Origin: Labedaea rhizosphaerae | Lineage (GTDB): Bacteria; Actinomycetota; Actinomycetes; Mycobacteriales; Pseudonocardiaceae | Assembly (NCBI RefSeq): GCF_004362825.1 | Contig: NZ_SNXZ01000003.1 | Coordinates: 100,784 to 164,783 of the forward strand | Reading direction: 5' to 3' | Length of the DNA stretch: 64,000 nucleotides | Shown here: in pieces, positions 49,554-60,060 of the stretch | Numbering within the stretch: the stretch's first letter is position 1 | Layout of the letters: the number at the start of each line of letters is the position of its first letter | The notes under the pieces: model-generated | The model's database searches: none | Told to the model about the DNA's origin: nothing | What the model saw: the letters and a program-made list of their open reading frames with translations, nothing else | Made by a program: the position numbers and the translations under genes

Positions 49554-50177
49554 GTGCGCTTCGAACCGATCAGTCCGGCGGCGTTGGCCGACCGGGTCGC
49601 CGAAGCGGTGGCCGCGCGCGGCGGCCGGGTCCGGGTGATCATCGACGGCCCCGAGCCGGCCGAGCCGGGGGTGCTCGCCGACGCGATCGCCGACCGGCTG
49701 CGGGTGCTCGGCCGGGCGCCGGTGCGGGTGCGTGCCGTGGATTACCTGCGCCCGGCGTCGCTGCGGTTCGAGCGCGGCCGGACCGACCCGGACGCCCGCT
49801 ACGACGACTGGCTCGACACCGGTGCGCTTCGCCGCGAGGTGCTGGCGGCGGGCGATCGGGTCCTGCCCGCGTTGTGGGATGCCGAGACCGACCGGTCGGT
49901 GCGCGCGGCCTACGTCGACGTGCCCGGCGACGGCGTCGTGCTGCTCGACGGCGCCCTGCTGCTGGGGCGCGACCTGCCCGCCGAACTGACCGTTCACCTC
50001 GCGATGTCGGCGGCGGCGTTGCGCAGGCGGGGCGTCCCGGACTGGGAGCTGCCCGCGTTCGCGCGCTACGAACGGGAAGTCGATCCCCTGCACGCGGCCG
50101 GCATCGGGGTCCGGTGCGACGACCCGAAGCGGCCGGCGGTGCTGGCCCGCAGCGACGACATGATCACCGAGCGGTGA
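49554..50177 (+). CDS. Uridine-kinase-like protein lacking the P-loop
   Basis: 207 residues. Overall it follows uridine kinase-like P-loop proteins: VRVIIDGP at the first strand, VRAVDYLRPASLRFERGRTDPDARYDDWLDTGALRREVL and VLLDGALLLGRDLPAELTVHLAM. Where the ATP-binding P-loop GxxGSGKST should be, it reads PEPAEPGV, with no lysine or Gly-rich turn. It therefore should not bind ATP in the usual way. GTG start at 49554. It may be a pseudo-enzyme with a binding or regulatory role. Divergent from dnaE. Confidence 0.8.
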   Translation: MRFEPISPAALADRVAEAVAARGGRVRVIIDGPEPAEPGVLADAIADRLRVLGRAPVRVRAVDYLRPASLRFERGRTDPDARYDDWLDTGALRREVLAAGDRVLPALWDAETDRSVRAAYVDVPGDGVVLLDGALLLGRDLPAELTVHLAMSAAALRRRGVPDWELPAFARYEREVDPLHAAGIGVRCDDPKRPAVLARSDDMITER

Positions 50178-50252
50178 TCCGGTGCTCCGCTCGGGTGGCG
50201 GTGTGCGGCAACGTCGTGGCTTCTGCCGCAGTGATCAGGGCGACGGGGTAGC

Positions 50253-51317
50253 GTGCGAGCCGTGGTCGCGACCGATCCCGTCGATGCTCGCCTGCTCGGC
50301 ATGCTTGCCGAGATGGGCCGGGCCGCCGTGCACGAGCTCGCCGCCCGGGTGGGCATGGACCCCCGCGAGGTGGCGTCCCGGCTCGTGGCGCTGTCCGGCT
50401 CCGGCTTGCCGCTGCTCGTGGGCGTCGAGTGCGACCCGAACGGGATCCGCAACGCGCTGATGGCGGCGCAGCCGATGAACCAGGGCGGCTGGTCGCCGCA
50501 GCAACAGCAGGGATACCCGCAGCCGCAGCAGTTCCCGAACGCGATGCAGCCGATGCAGCAGGGCGTGCCGTCGGGTGGCTTCCCCGGTCCGTACCAGCAG
50601 CAGCCGCAGCAGGGTTATGGCCCGCCGCAAGGCAGTGGCCCCTACCAGATGGGCCCGCCGTCCGGGCCGCAGCAGGCTTTGCCTGCCCCCAACAACTTCC
50701 AGCGCAGCGGTCCGCCCAGCCAGCCGTTCCCGGTGGCGCCCGGCCCCGCGAGCCAGCCCTTCCCGCCGCCGAACACCGGCGGCGGCGAGGCGTTCAGCAC
50801 GTGGGGTCCCCCGCAGACGTCGTCGTGGGCGCGCGGCGATCAGCCGCCGAACACCGGCGGTCCCGACCTGACCCAGCCCACGGTCCGCTCGACCGCGCGC
50901 ATCGGCCCGGTCGGGTCCACGCTGGAGACCGACGGCCTGGAGGGCGAGCAGCTCGCGATCAAGGTCGTCGAGGTCGTGGACCCGGCGGACTACCTGTTCA
51001 CCGCGGCCGGGTACCGGCTGCAGGAGGGTGAGCGGTCGGTCGTCGTGCACACCGAGGTGCGCAACCGCGGGACCACGACGTTCTCGTCGTTGCCGGACCT
51101 CTACCTCGTGCTGGTGACCGCCGACGGCCGGTCGATCAGCAAGGCGCCGGTGTCGTTGTCGTCGCGTCCGCCGCACCGCATCGGTGTCGCGCCAGGGGAA
51201 ACCGCCGGTGGGCACACGGTCTACGTGCTGCCGGAGGAGACCAACATCGCGTCCGTGCGGTGGAGCCCGCGCCCGGACGACGAGAAGCGCGCGCTGAACT
51301 GGAACATCACCAACTAG
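50253..51317 (+). CDS. wHTH protein with PQ-rich linker and beta-domain
   Basis: 354 residues in three parts. An AsnC-like winged helix at about 8-65 (DARLLGMLAEMGRAAVHELAARVGMDPREVASRLVAL), a Pro/Gln/Gly-rich linker of about 140 residues (many QQ and PQQ blocks), and a C-terminal beta-sandwich-like domain (about 220-354, VVHTEVRNRGTTTFSSLPDLYLVL) resembling DUF4352-type extracellular domains. No membrane segment is evident. GTG start 50253. Unusual domain mix; role unknown. Confidence 0.75.
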   Translation: MRAVVATDPVDARLLGMLAEMGRAAVHELAARVGMDPREVASRLVALSGSGLPLLVGVECDPNGIRNALMAAQPMNQGGWSPQQQQGYPQPQQFPNAMQPMQQGVPSGGFPGPYQQQPQQGYGPPQGSGPYQMGPPSGPQQALPAPNNFQRSGPPSQPFPVAPGPASQPFPPPNTGGGEAFSTWGPPQTSSWARGDQPPNTGGPDLTQPTVRSTARIGPVGSTLETDGLEGEQLAIKVVEVVDPADYLFTAAGYRLQEGERSVVVHTEVRNRGTTTFSSLPDLYLVLVTADGRSISKAPVSLSSRPPHRIGVAPGETAGGHTVYVLPEETNIASVRWSPRPDDEKRALNWNITN

Positions 51318-51321
51318 TCCG

Positions 51322-52434
51322 GTGCGCCCTCGGTTCTCCGCTTGCGTTGCCGCACTGGCGATCGCCCTCGCCGGGTGCGAGTCGCCGACCACGCCGCCTC
51401 CGCTGCCCAAGGTCAACGGCTGGCAGGAGATCGCGCCGCCCGCGGCCGGGGTGCGGATCGTGGCGCTGGCGAACGTCGGCGACCGGCTGATGGCGCTCGG
51501 GTCGGTGCCGGGACCGGACGGCCGCGCCCCGGCGGCCTGGACCACCACCGATGGCCACGGCTGGCGCCCGGTCGCACTGCACCCGGTGACCGGGTACGGC
51601 GAGCAGGCGGAGTTCACCCGGTTCGCGGTCCTCGGTGACCGGATCCTGGTGTGGGGCATGGCTTTCGGCGGCGCGCACTCGAACCCGCGGCCGACCAGCT
51701 GGGCCGGCGACGCCGAGCGGCTGACCGAGTACGAGCAGCCGATGGAACGGTTCGGCGGCCCGCACGCGGTCGGCCAGTACGACGAGGCCGGCGTGCCGGG
51801 CACCGGTGTGATCGTCGGTCAGTGGGACAAGCCGCACGGCGGCTACGGCGCGGCGGTCTGGACGTCGCCTGACGGCGCCACCTGGACCCGCGGCCCCGAC
51901 GACCCCGTCCTGTCCGGCGCGCACGAGCAGACCAGCGCCGAAGGCGTTTCCGCGCAGGGCAACGGTTTCCTGATCGTCGGCAACGCGATCGGGGACACCG
52001 ACGGCGTCATGCACGCCACGGCGTGGTCGTCGCCGGACGGCAAGCACCACCGGCGGCTGACCGTGCCGGACGCGGCCGGCGCCGAGGCGGTCAAGGTCGC
52101 CTGCGCCGGCACCGGGTGCGCGATCGTCGGCGCCCGGACCAAGGGGCGACGGCAGACGGTTTGCTGGCCGGTGCACGGGCCGGCGATCGGCAGGCCCACC
52201 GCCGGCCCGACCGGCGACACGCTCGACGTCCTGCAGGTCCTGGTGTCCGGCAAGACGTCGGTGTTGCTGCGGGTGGACGGCGGCACCCGGTTGTTCGCCC
52301 TGAACGGCTGCCTCGACTGGCGCGCCGACCCGTTGCCGGTGACCACCCGCGACGCCCGGCTCGGCGTGCTCCCCGGTGGTACCGAGTTGCTTGCCACCAC
52401 CGACGAGCACGGCAGTCGCTTGTGGACCCGCTAG
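51322..52434 (+). CDS. Putative beta-propeller lipoprotein
   Basis: 370 residues. Lipoprotein signal (CVAALAIALAGC, lipobox at LAGC), then repeated WTSPDGATW- and ATAWSSPDGKHHRR-type strands with DG turns and Trp every ~45 residues, typical of a beta-propeller. GTG 51322 begins four bases after the previous stop, so it is in the same transcript as the wHTH protein. Function unknown; a surface binding role is possible. Ends one base before the convergent rluD-type gene. Confidence 0.78.
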   Translation: MRPRFSACVAALAIALAGCESPTTPPPLPKVNGWQEIAPPAAGVRIVALANVGDRLMALGSVPGPDGRAPAAWTTTDGHGWRPVALHPVTGYGEQAEFTRFAVLGDRILVWGMAFGGAHSNPRPTSWAGDAERLTEYEQPMERFGGPHAVGQYDEAGVPGTGVIVGQWDKPHGGYGAAVWTSPDGATWTRGPDDPVLSGAHEQTSAEGVSAQGNGFLIVGNAIGDTDGVMHATAWSSPDGKHHRRLTVPDAAGAEAVKVACAGTGCAIVGARTKGRRQTVCWPVHGPAIGRPTAGPTGDTLDVLQVLVSGKTSVLLRVDGGTRLFALNGCLDWRADPLPVTTRDARLGVLPGGTELLATTDEHGSRLWTR

Positions 52435-52435
52435 C

Positions 52436-53368
52436 TCACCACGACTCGTCGCGCAGCGTGTCCAGGGCGGCGGCCAGATCCGCCGGGTACTCACTCGTGA
52501 ACTCCACGCGCTGCCCGTCGGCGGGGTGGTCGAACGACAACGACCGCGCGTGCAGCCACTGGCGGGACAGGTGCAGGCGCTTGGCCAGCACCGGATCGGC
52601 GCCATAGGTCAGGTCGCCGACGCACGGGTGGCGCAACGCCGCGAAGTGCACGCGGATCTGGTGCGTGCGCCCGGTTTCCAGCCGGACGTCCACAAGGGAC
52701 GCGGCCCGGAACGCCTCCACCACCTCGTAGTGCGTCACGCTCGGCTTGCCTCCGGCGACCACGGCGAACTTGTAGTCGTGGCGGGGGTGGCGGTCGATGG
52801 GCGCGTCGATCGTGCCCACCGACGGATCCGGGTGCCCCTGCACCAGCGCGTGGTAGCGCTTGTCCACGGTCCGTTCCTTGAACGCCCGCTTGAGCACCGT
52901 GTAGGCGTGCTCGCTCTTCGCCACCACCATCACGCCGGTGGTGCCGACGTCGAGGCGGTGCACGACGCCCTGGCGCTCGGCCGCGCCGGAGGTCGACACG
53001 CGCACGCCCGCGGCCGCCAGACCGCCGATGACCGTCGGGCCGGTCCAGCCGGGGCTGGGGTGCGCGGCGACGCCGACCGGCTTGTCGACCACCACGATGT
53101 CGTCGTCTTCGTGCAGGATCCGCATGCCCTCGACCAGCACCGGCGCCACGGTCACCGGACGCTCGGGCTCGGGCAGGGTCACCTCGAGCCAGGTGCCGGC
53201 GACCAGGCGGTCCGACTTGGCCGCGGGCTGACCGTCCAGCAGCACGTCGCCTTGTTCGGCCAGACCGGCGACCACGGTGCGGGACAGGCCGAGCAGCTTC
53301 GCCAGTCCCGCGTCCACGCGCATGCCGTCGAGGCCGTCGGGGACCGGCAGGGTGCGCAGGTCACTCAC
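52436..53368 (-). CDS. rluD: Ribosomal large-subunit pseudouridine synthase, RluD-type
   Basis: 310 residues. An S4-like N-terminal domain ([17 protein letters not shown]) followed by the RluA-family catalytic domain with [14 protein letters not shown] (catalytic Asp in HRLDVGTTG), [17 protein letters not shown] and GDLTYGA. Isomerises uridines in 23S rRNA. GTG start at 53368 overlaps lspA by eight bp, so the pair is cotranscribed, as in many actinobacteria. Confidence 0.93.
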   Translation of the reverse strand: MSDLRTLPVPDGLDGMRVDAGLAKLLGLSRTVVAGLAEQGDVLLDGQPAAKSDRLVAGTWLEVTLPEPERPVTVAPVLVEGMRILHEDDDIVVVDKPVGVAAHPSPGWTGPTVIGGLAAAGVRVSTSGAAERQGVVHRLDVGTTGVMVVAKSEHAYTVLKRAFKERTVDKRYHALVQGHPDPSVGTIDAPIDRHPRHDYKFAVVAGGKPSVTHYEVVEAFRAASLVDVRLETGRTHQIRVHFAALRHPCVGDLTYGADPVLAKRLHLSRQWLHARSLSFDHPADGQRVEFTSEYPADLAAALDTLRDESW

Positions 53369-53978
53369 CGGCGACCTGCTTGCTGGTGTTCTGCTTGCTG
53401 TCCTGTTTGCCGGTGCGCCCGTCGTACTCCTTGCCGAGCAACGCCATCAGCACAATCAGCGCGCCGCCGACGCAGATGCCCGAGTCGGCGAGGTTGAAGA
53501 CCGCGAACGCCGCGCCGTTGGGCTTGAACACCGAGATCCAGTCGACCACGTGACCGCGCAGCGGCCCGGGCGCCCGGAAGATCCGGTCGGACAGGTTGCC
53601 CAGCGCACCGGCCAGCACGAAGCCGAGGCCGATCGCCCAGCCGATCGAGCGCAGCCGCGGCACGATCCAGATGATCGCGACGATCACCGCGATCACGATC
53701 AGGCTGAGGATCCACGTCATGCCGGTCGCGATGCCGAACGCGGCGCCGGAGTTGCGCAACAGCTGCAGGTAGACCAGCCCGCCGAGGATCGGCTTCGGCT
53801 CCTCGCCCTGCAGCTGGGCCACCACGACCAGCTTGCTCACGATGTCCAGCACGAGCACGAACGCGGCCGCGACGAGCAGGTACGGCCAGGTGCGCCTGGG
53901 CAGTGCAGTGACGGGCTCGGCAGCGGGTACGGCTGCGGCCTCGGCGGTGGTTTCGTCGGCGGTCTGGTCGCTGCTCAC
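53361..53978 (-). CDS. lspA: Lipoprotein signal peptidase
   Basis: Aspartyl protease of the membrane that removes lipoprotein signal peptides after lipidation. About 205 residues: a polar N-terminal tail of ~28 residues, four membrane helices, and the catalytic pair in NLSDRIF (first Asp) and [11 protein letters not shown] (second Asp), together with [12 protein letters not shown] 53978 is preferred; ATG 53996, inside the 82-nt hairpin, is also in frame. Followed by rluD. It would process the several lipoproteins encoded in this window. Confidence 0.95.
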   Translation of the reverse strand: MSSDQTADETTAEAAAVPAAEPVTALPRRTWPYLLVAAAFVLVLDIVSKLVVVAQLQGEEPKPILGGLVYLQLLRNSGAAFGIATGMTWILSLIVIAVIVAIIWIVPRLRSIGWAIGLGFVLAGALGNLSDRIFRAPGPLRGHVVDWISVFKPNGAAFAVFNLADSGICVGGALIVLMALLGKEYDGRTGKQDSKQNTSKQVAGE

Positions 53979-53986
53979 CGGCCCAT

Positions 53987-54078
53987 TGAACCTCATTCCC
54001 ACATCGCCCCCGCCACCGCGGATCCCGCACCCCTGTCGTCGAAGGGCCACGGCGCCGGGCTCGCGTGAATGAGGTTCA
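53987..54078 (-). repeat. 82-nt conserved hairpin, copy 2 (upstream of lspA)
   Basis: Element at 53992-54073 with arms matching copy 1 at 2282-2363 (18-21 bases with two differences on each side). Its outer stem is longer, TGAACCTCATTC (53987-53998) with GAATGAGGTTCA (54067-54078), twelve perfect bases. In the sense direction it precedes lspA, and an in-frame ATG lies in its 3' arm. The middle contains GATCCCGCACCCC, a string also found next to copy 1 (2257-2269). Confidence 0.65.
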
Positions 54079-54092
54079 TTGTCCACCGCGGC

Positions 54093-55457
54093 TCAGATGG
54101 CGACGAAGGGCGGGAGCTCCCGGCCGTCGGTCACGGGCTCCCAGCGGCCGTCGACCACGTGGTAGTCGACCCGCGGACCATCCGTGAGGATCGACCGCAA
54201 CGCGCCGAGCAGGCGATCGATGTGCTCCGCGGTGGTGCCCAGGCCCAGGCTGACGCGCACGGCCCGCTGTTGTCCGGTGCCGGTCCCCGCGAGCAGCCGC
54301 CGGGTCGCCACGTGCGCGCAGAACAGGCCGTCGCGCACGCCGATGCCGTGCTCCGCGGACAGCACCGCGGCGAGCAACCCGGCGTCGATGCCGTCGACCA
54401 CGAAGCTGAGGACGCCGACCCGGTCGCCGCCCTCGAACAGGCGCAACGGGCGGACCTGCGGCAGCCGCTCGAGACCGTCGAGCAGCCGGGCGAACAACGC
54501 CTGCTCGTGGGCGGTGATCGCGTCCCAGCCGTGCCTGCTCAGCGTCGCGCACGCCACGGCCATCGCGTGCACACCGACGACGTTGGGCGAGCCGGCCTCG
54601 TGCCGCTCCGGCGCGGACGCCCAGGACACGCCGAGGTGGTCGCGGTGCTCGGTGACCGACGCGGTCGCGCCGCCACCGGCCAGGTACGGCGGGGCCGCCT
54701 GCAGCCAGTCCCGCCGGCCGACCAGCGCACCCGCGCCGAACGGCGCGTAGAGCTTGTGCCCGGACAACGCCACGTAGTCCACGTCCAGCGCACGGATGTC
54801 CACCGGGCGGTGCGGGGCGAGTTGCGCGGCGTCGAGCACCACCCGCGCGCCGTGCCTGCGGGCGACGGCCGCCAGGTCCGCGACCGGCCACAGCTCACCG
54901 GTCACATTGGACGCCCCGGTGAGCACCACCAGGCGCGGCCCGACCGGGCAGTCGGCCAGCGCCGCGTCCAGCGCGAGCACCGCGTCACCGGCCGCGCGCG
55001 GCGTCCGGATCCGGGTCACCCGCGGCCCGCGCCACGGCAGCAGCGCCGCGTGGTGCTCGGTGTCGAACAGCACCACCGACGTGCCCGACGGCAGCGAGCG
55101 GGCCAGCAGGTTGAGCGAGTCCGTGGTGTTGCGGGTGAACACGACGGTGTCGGTGCGGCGGCCCCCGACGAACCGCCGCACCACGTCCCTGGCCTGCTCG
55201 TACGCGGCCGTGGACACCTTGGAGGCGAAGCCCGCGCCGCGGTGCACGCTGGCGTACCAGGGAAGCAACTCGTTCACCGCGTCCTGCACCGCGTCCAGGC
55301 ACGGCGCGCTCGCCGCGTGGTCGAGGTTGGCGTACGGCACCCGCTCCCCCGTGACCAGCGGAACGGTCAGCCGCGCCCCGGCCACGGCCGGCACGGTCAC
55401 CGCCGGAGCGGGGACAGCCGGAACAGGGGTCGGCTGGGCGTCAACGGCAAGGGACAT
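54093..55457 (-). CDS. Cysteine-desulfurase-like (class V) aminotransferase
   Basis: 454 residues. Class V PLP fold: SVHRGAGFASKVSTAAYEQARD, TRNTTDSLNLLAR, VVLDAAQLAPH (D209, Q212) and the PLP lysine K235 in LSGHKLYAPFGAG. These are features of NifS/SufS-type enzymes that take sulfur from cysteine, or of selenocysteine lyases. No SufU or Fe-S scaffold gene is nearby. The first ~40 residues are low-complexity, so the start (ATG 55457) is uncertain. A SAM-IV-like riboswitch lies in the leader, pointing to sulfur metabolism. Confidence 0.88.
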   Translation of the reverse strand: MSLAVDAQPTPVPAVPAPAVTVPAVAGARLTVPLVTGERVPYANLDHAASAPCLDAVQDAVNELLPWYASVHRGAGFASKVSTAAYEQARDVVRRFVGGRRTDTVVFTRNTTDSLNLLARSLPSGTSVVLFDTEHHAALLPWRGPRVTRIRTPRAAGDAVLALDAALADCPVGPRLVVLTGASNVTGELWPVADLAAVARRHGARVVLDAAQLAPHRPVDIRALDVDYVALSGHKLYAPFGAGALVGRRDWLQAAPPYLAGGGATASVTEHRDHLGVSWASAPERHEAGSPNVVGVHAMAVACATLSRHGWDAITAHEQALFARLLDGLERLPQVRPLRLFEGGDRVGVLSFVVDGIDAGLLAAVLSAEHGIGVRDGLFCAHVATRRLLAGTGTGQQRAVRVSLGLGTTAEHIDRLLGALRSILTDGPRVDYHVVDGRWEPVTDGRELPPFVAI

Positions 55458-55499
55458 GGCGATGCCTCCAGGGCCTCTGGGACCCAGCGGGGCGGGGTC

Positions 55500-55613
55500 C
55501 GCGCTTGCCCACACGCACTGCGCGGTGGACCAGGTCCTCACCCGGGGCACCCCACCGCGGTAGGAGGGTTGCCGGCCAGCAAGCCGGGGCTTGACGCTGG
55601 CGCTCATGACCTT
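55500..55613 (-). ncRNA. SAM-IV-like riboswitch in the cysteine desulfurase leader
   Basis: On the minus strand from 55613: AAGGTCATGAGCGCCAGCG, then AAGCCCCGGCTTGCTGG, CCGGCAACCCTCC and CCGCGGTGGGGTGCCCCGG, closing with GACC. The core strings (CAAGCCCCGGCTTGCTGG and CGGCAACCCTCC) are those of the actinobacterial SAM-IV family, and the closing P1 stem pairs near 55608-55613 with 55530-55536. Likely represses when S-adenosylmethionine is abundant. The 3' boundary and pseudoknot are approximate. Confidence 0.8.
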
Positions 55614-55658
55614 CGCGTTCGACTGTAGCCGATGCGCTCCGCCTGACAAACTGGGTGC

Positions 55659-57074
55659 GTGAGCGAGCACACGTTCGACTTCGACGTCCTGGTCCTCGGC
55701 TCCGGGCCCGGCGGGCAGAAGGCCGCGATCGCGGCGGCCAAGCTCGGCAAGCGGGTCGGGCTGGTGGAGCGGCGCACCATGATCGGTGGCGTCTGCATCA
55801 ACACCGGCACGATCCCGTCCAAGACGCTGCGCGAGGCGGTCGTGTTCCTGACCGGGCTCAACCAGCGCGAGCTCTACGGGCAGAGCTACCAGGTCAAAGA
55901 GGACATCACCATCACCGACCTGACCGCGCGCACGCAGCACGTGGTCGGGCGCGAGGTGGACGTGATCAGGGCGCAGCTCGCCCGCAACCGGGTGACCCTG
56001 CTGCCCGGGCTCGGCCGGTTCACCGACCCGCACACGATCGTCGTCGACGACGGCTCCGGGTCCGGCCGGTCCGTCACCGCGGACAAGATCGTGATCGCGA
56101 CCGGCACCCGGCCGGCGCGCCCGGACACCGTCGCGTTCGACGAGCGCACGATCATCGACTCCGACGGCATCCTCAGCCTGGAGCGGGTGCCGCGCTCGAT
56201 GATCGTCGTGGGCGCCGGTGTGATCGGCATCGAGTACGCCTCGATGTTCGCCGCGCTGGGCACCAAGGTGACGGTGGTCGAGCGGCGGCCGCGGATGCTG
56301 GAGTTCTGCGACACCGAGGTGGTCGAGGCGCTCAAGTACCACCTGCGCGACCTCGCCGTGACGTTCCGCTTCGGTGAGACCGTCGCCTCGGTGCAGCAGT
56401 ACGACCACGGCGCGGTGACCGTGCTGGAGAGCGGGAAGAAGATCCCGGCGGAGACGGTGATGTACTCGGCCGGCCGGCAGGGCATGACCGAAGGGCTCGA
56501 CCTGGAGAAGGCCGGGCTCGCCGCCGACAAGCGCGGCCGGATCAAGGTCGACGGGCACTTCCGCACCGAGCAGCCGCACATCTACGCGGTCGGCGACGTG
56601 ATCGGCTTCCCGGCGCTGGCGGCGACGTCGATGGAGCAGGGCCGGCTGGCCGCGCACCACGCGTGCGGCGAGCCGGTGCACGAGATGACCGAGCTGCAGC
56701 CGATCGGCATCTACACGATCCCGGAGATCAGCTACATCGGGCGCACCGAGGACGAGCTGACCGAGGCGAAGATCCCGTTCGAGGTCGGCATCTCGCGGTA
56801 CCGGGAGCTGGCCCGCGGCCAGATCATCGGGGACTCGTACGGGGTGCTGAAGCTGCTGGTGTCACCGGAGGACCGCAAGCTGCTGGGGGTGCACGTCTTC
56901 GGCACCAACGCCACCGAGCTGGTCCACATCGGACAGACCGTGATGGGCTGCGGCGGCACCGTGGACTACTTGGTGGACGCGGTGTTCAACTACCCGACGC
57001 TGGCCGAGTCGTACAAGGTCGCCGCGTTGGACGCGACGAACAAGATGCGTCAGATCGCCATGCTCACCGATTGA
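55659..57074 (+). CDS. sthA: Soluble pyridine nucleotide (Si-specific) transhydrogenase
   Basis: 471-residue flavoprotein of the disulfide-reductase fold. FAD motif [18 protein letters not shown] (14-31), then [18 protein letters not shown] in place of the C-x4-C redox pair. The second cysteine is Thr, as in SthA, so it lacks disulfide chemistry. NAD motif [19 protein letters not shown] and the C-terminal [15 protein letters not shown] follow. It balances NADH and NADPH in the cytoplasm. GTG start at 55659; divergent from the desulfurase. Confidence 0.93.
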   Translation: MSEHTFDFDVLVLGSGPGGQKAAIAAAKLGKRVGLVERRTMIGGVCINTGTIPSKTLREAVVFLTGLNQRELYGQSYQVKEDITITDLTARTQHVVGREVDVIRAQLARNRVTLLPGLGRFTDPHTIVVDDGSGSGRSVTADKIVIATGTRPARPDTVAFDERTIIDSDGILSLERVPRSMIVVGAGVIGIEYASMFAALGTKVTVVERRPRMLEFCDTEVVEALKYHLRDLAVTFRFGETVASVQQYDHGAVTVLESGKKIPAETVMYSAGRQGMTEGLDLEKAGLAADKRGRIKVDGHFRTEQPHIYAVGDVIGFPALAATSMEQGRLAAHHACGEPVHEMTELQPIGIYTIPEISYIGRTEDELTEAKIPFEVGISRYRELARGQIIGDSYGVLKLLVSPEDRKLLGVHVFGTNATELVHIGQTVMGCGGTVDYLVDAVFNYPTLAESYKVAALDATNKMRQIAMLTD

Positions 57075-57141
57075 GGGGGCACCACGGCACCGCCGTGTGT
57101 TCGCGCTCGGTGTGGCTGTCGTGCTGACGCTGCAAACGACA

Positions 57142-57504
57142 TCAGACCCCCAACAGCGCGTGCAGCTCGCTGAGCGGGTCGGCGGCGGCGAGCACGCGGG
57201 CGCCGTCGGGCAGTAGCCGCAACGGGCCCGAGGTGGTGCGCGCCGCGAGCAGTGCCTGCTCCCAGATCAGGACGATCTGGACGATGACCGCCTGGTAGGC
57301 GTGGTGCGCGTCGCTGCCGCGGGGCTTGCCGAACCGGCGGTGGATCTCCTTGTCCAGCACGTTCCTGGCCTGCTCGCGCCCCAGCCCGACACCGGTGAAT
57401 GTCGCCACGAACGTGCTCGCGGCCAGTGGGCGGATCGCCGCGCCGAGCAGGGCCTCGGCACCGTCGGCGGAAATCTCGGTCATGAACCGCACGGTACCGA
57501 TCAT
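57142..57504 (-). CDS. Hypothetical helical protein
   Basis: About 120 residues, all-helical prediction, no membrane segment; contains FTGVGLGREQARNVLDKEIHRRFG and a HHAYQAVIVQIVLIWEQALL helix. I do not recognise the family. ATG 57504 or 57483 are possible. Faces sthA tail to tail, with a 67-bp gap showing nothing notable. Confidence 0.6.
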   Translation of the reverse strand: MIGTVRFMTEISADGAEALLGAAIRPLAASTFVATFTGVGLGREQARNVLDKEIHRRFGKPRGSDAHHAYQAVIVQIVLIWEQALLAARTTSGPLRLLPDGARVLAAADPLSELHALLGV

Positions 57505-57565
57505 GACCGGGCCGCCCTCACCCTTTGGCTTTGCGGACACGGCCAAGCAGGTGCGCGCCGCGAAG

Positions 57566-59047
<1,482 letters not shown>

Positions 59048-59084
59048 GGCACCTCCGGTGATCGGCTGGGGGCATTCTCCCTTG

Positions 59085-59162
59085 TCAGTGGCCGAGCAGG
59101 CGGACGAAACCGGCGTGCGCGTCGTCCGGGTGCCTGGTCAGCGGGTCACCGGTGAGGATCAT
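59085..59162 (-). CDS. 25-residue small ORF or gene remnant
   Basis: ATG at 59162, sequence starting MILTGDPLTRHPDDAHAGF, stop at 59085. It lies in the 135-bp gap between a DUF167 gene and the antiporter start. It looks like the C-terminal scrap of a larger protein, but nothing upstream fits. It may simply be a chance frame. Confidence 0.2.
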   Translation of the reverse strand: MILTGDPLTRHPDDAHAGFVRLLGH

Positions 59163-59182
59163 CACCCGGGTTCGGGCCGCGC

Positions 59183-59461
59183 TCAGCTGTCCAGCAGGCG
59201 GATCAGGACGGCCTGGGCGTGCTCCGGTGCGGGATCCAGGTCGATCACCTTGTCCCGGGCGTGCTCGCCGGTGACGATGGCCAGCCGGTTCGGGCGCACG
59301 CCGAAGGCCTCGGCCAGGACGGCGAGAACGGTCGCGTTCGCCTTGCCGTCCACGGCCTTGGCGCGGACGGCGACGATCAGGGCGTCCGCCCGCCAGCGCC
59401 CGCCCACCGCGTCGCGGGAGGCGCCCGGCTTGACCCGGATCGCGAACCGGAACGCGGTCAC
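59183..59461 (-). CDS. DUF167 (YggU-type) protein
   Basis: 92 residues: FAIRVKPGASRDAVGG and ALIVAVRAKAVDGKANATVLAVLAEAFGV followed by IVTGEHARDKVIDL, the signature of this small conserved family. Function unknown. The GTG at 59461 overlaps the TetR stop by GTGA, so both are cotranslated. Confidence 0.9.
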   Translation of the reverse strand: MTAFRFAIRVKPGASRDAVGGRWRADALIVAVRAKAVDGKANATVLAVLAEAFGVRPNRLAIVTGEHARDKVIDLDPAPEHAQAVLIRLLDS

Positions 59462-60003
59462 GGGTGGGCCAGCATGCGCATGGCCTCGTCCAGGTAGGAC
59501 TTGGGCAGGGCGTCGACCGTGTGCGGGGTGCTGCGCACCAGCTGGGCGTGGCCGAGGTAGATCGAGTAGGCCAGGGCGGCGCGGTTGCGGGCCTGCGCGG
59601 CGGCGAAGCCGAGCTCGCGGAACAGGGCGGCCACGTAGTCCAGGCGGCGCTCGGTCACCCGCTCCACGGCGGCGGCCACCACCGGGTCGTCGGCGGCGGT
59701 GAGCAGGGCCAGCTCGACGTGGGGGCCGCGAGTCTCCAGAACGCTGACGAACAACGCGGTCAGCTTGGCCCTCGGCGATCCCTCGCGTTCGATGGCGGCG
59801 ATCACGCCGTCGGTCTGCTCGCGTTCCCAGAGCTCGAGGGCCGCGGCCAGCAGGGCGTCGCGGGTCGGGAAGTGCCAGTAGACGCTGCCCTTGGTGGCGC
59901 CCGCCGCGGCGGCGAGTGGTTCGACGGCCACCGCCGACGGGCCGCCTTCGGCCAGGGCCCGCAACGCGATCGCCGCCCAGTCGTCCTTGCTCCGCCTCAC
60001 CAC
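59458..60003 (-). CDS. TetR family regulator of the adjacent SRPBCC gene
   Basis: 181 residues. HTH at about 6-50 (AIALRALAEGGPSAVAVEPLAAAAGATKGSVYWHFPTRDALL), with the typical GSVYWHF recognition helix. GTG 60003 or 60000 fits the family; ATG 60033 is possible but lies in the operator. It probably represses the divergent SRPBCC gene through the palindrome between them. Confidence 0.88.
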   Translation of the reverse strand: MVRRSKDDWAAIALRALAEGGPSAVAVEPLAAAAGATKGSVYWHFPTRDALLAAALELWEREQTDGVIAAIEREGSPRAKLTALFVSVLETRGPHVELALLTAADDPVVAAAVERVTERRLDYVAALFRELGFAAAQARNRAALAYSIYLGHAQLVRSTPHTVDALPKSYLDEAMRMLAHP

Positions 60004-60015
60004 GGACCGTACGCT

Positions 60016-60038
60016 ACCGTATAGTCGAACCATACGGT
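60016..60038. promoter_or_regulatory. Operator between tetR and SRPBCC gene
   Basis: ACCGTAT-9-ATACGGT, seven-base perfect arms, plus a neighbouring CCGTACGG palindrome (60040-60047) sharing the CCGTA core. Placed between divergent TetR and SRPBCC genes, consistent with self-regulation. Confidence 0.7.
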
Positions 60039-60060
60039 TCCGTACGGAAGGGAGGGCGTC

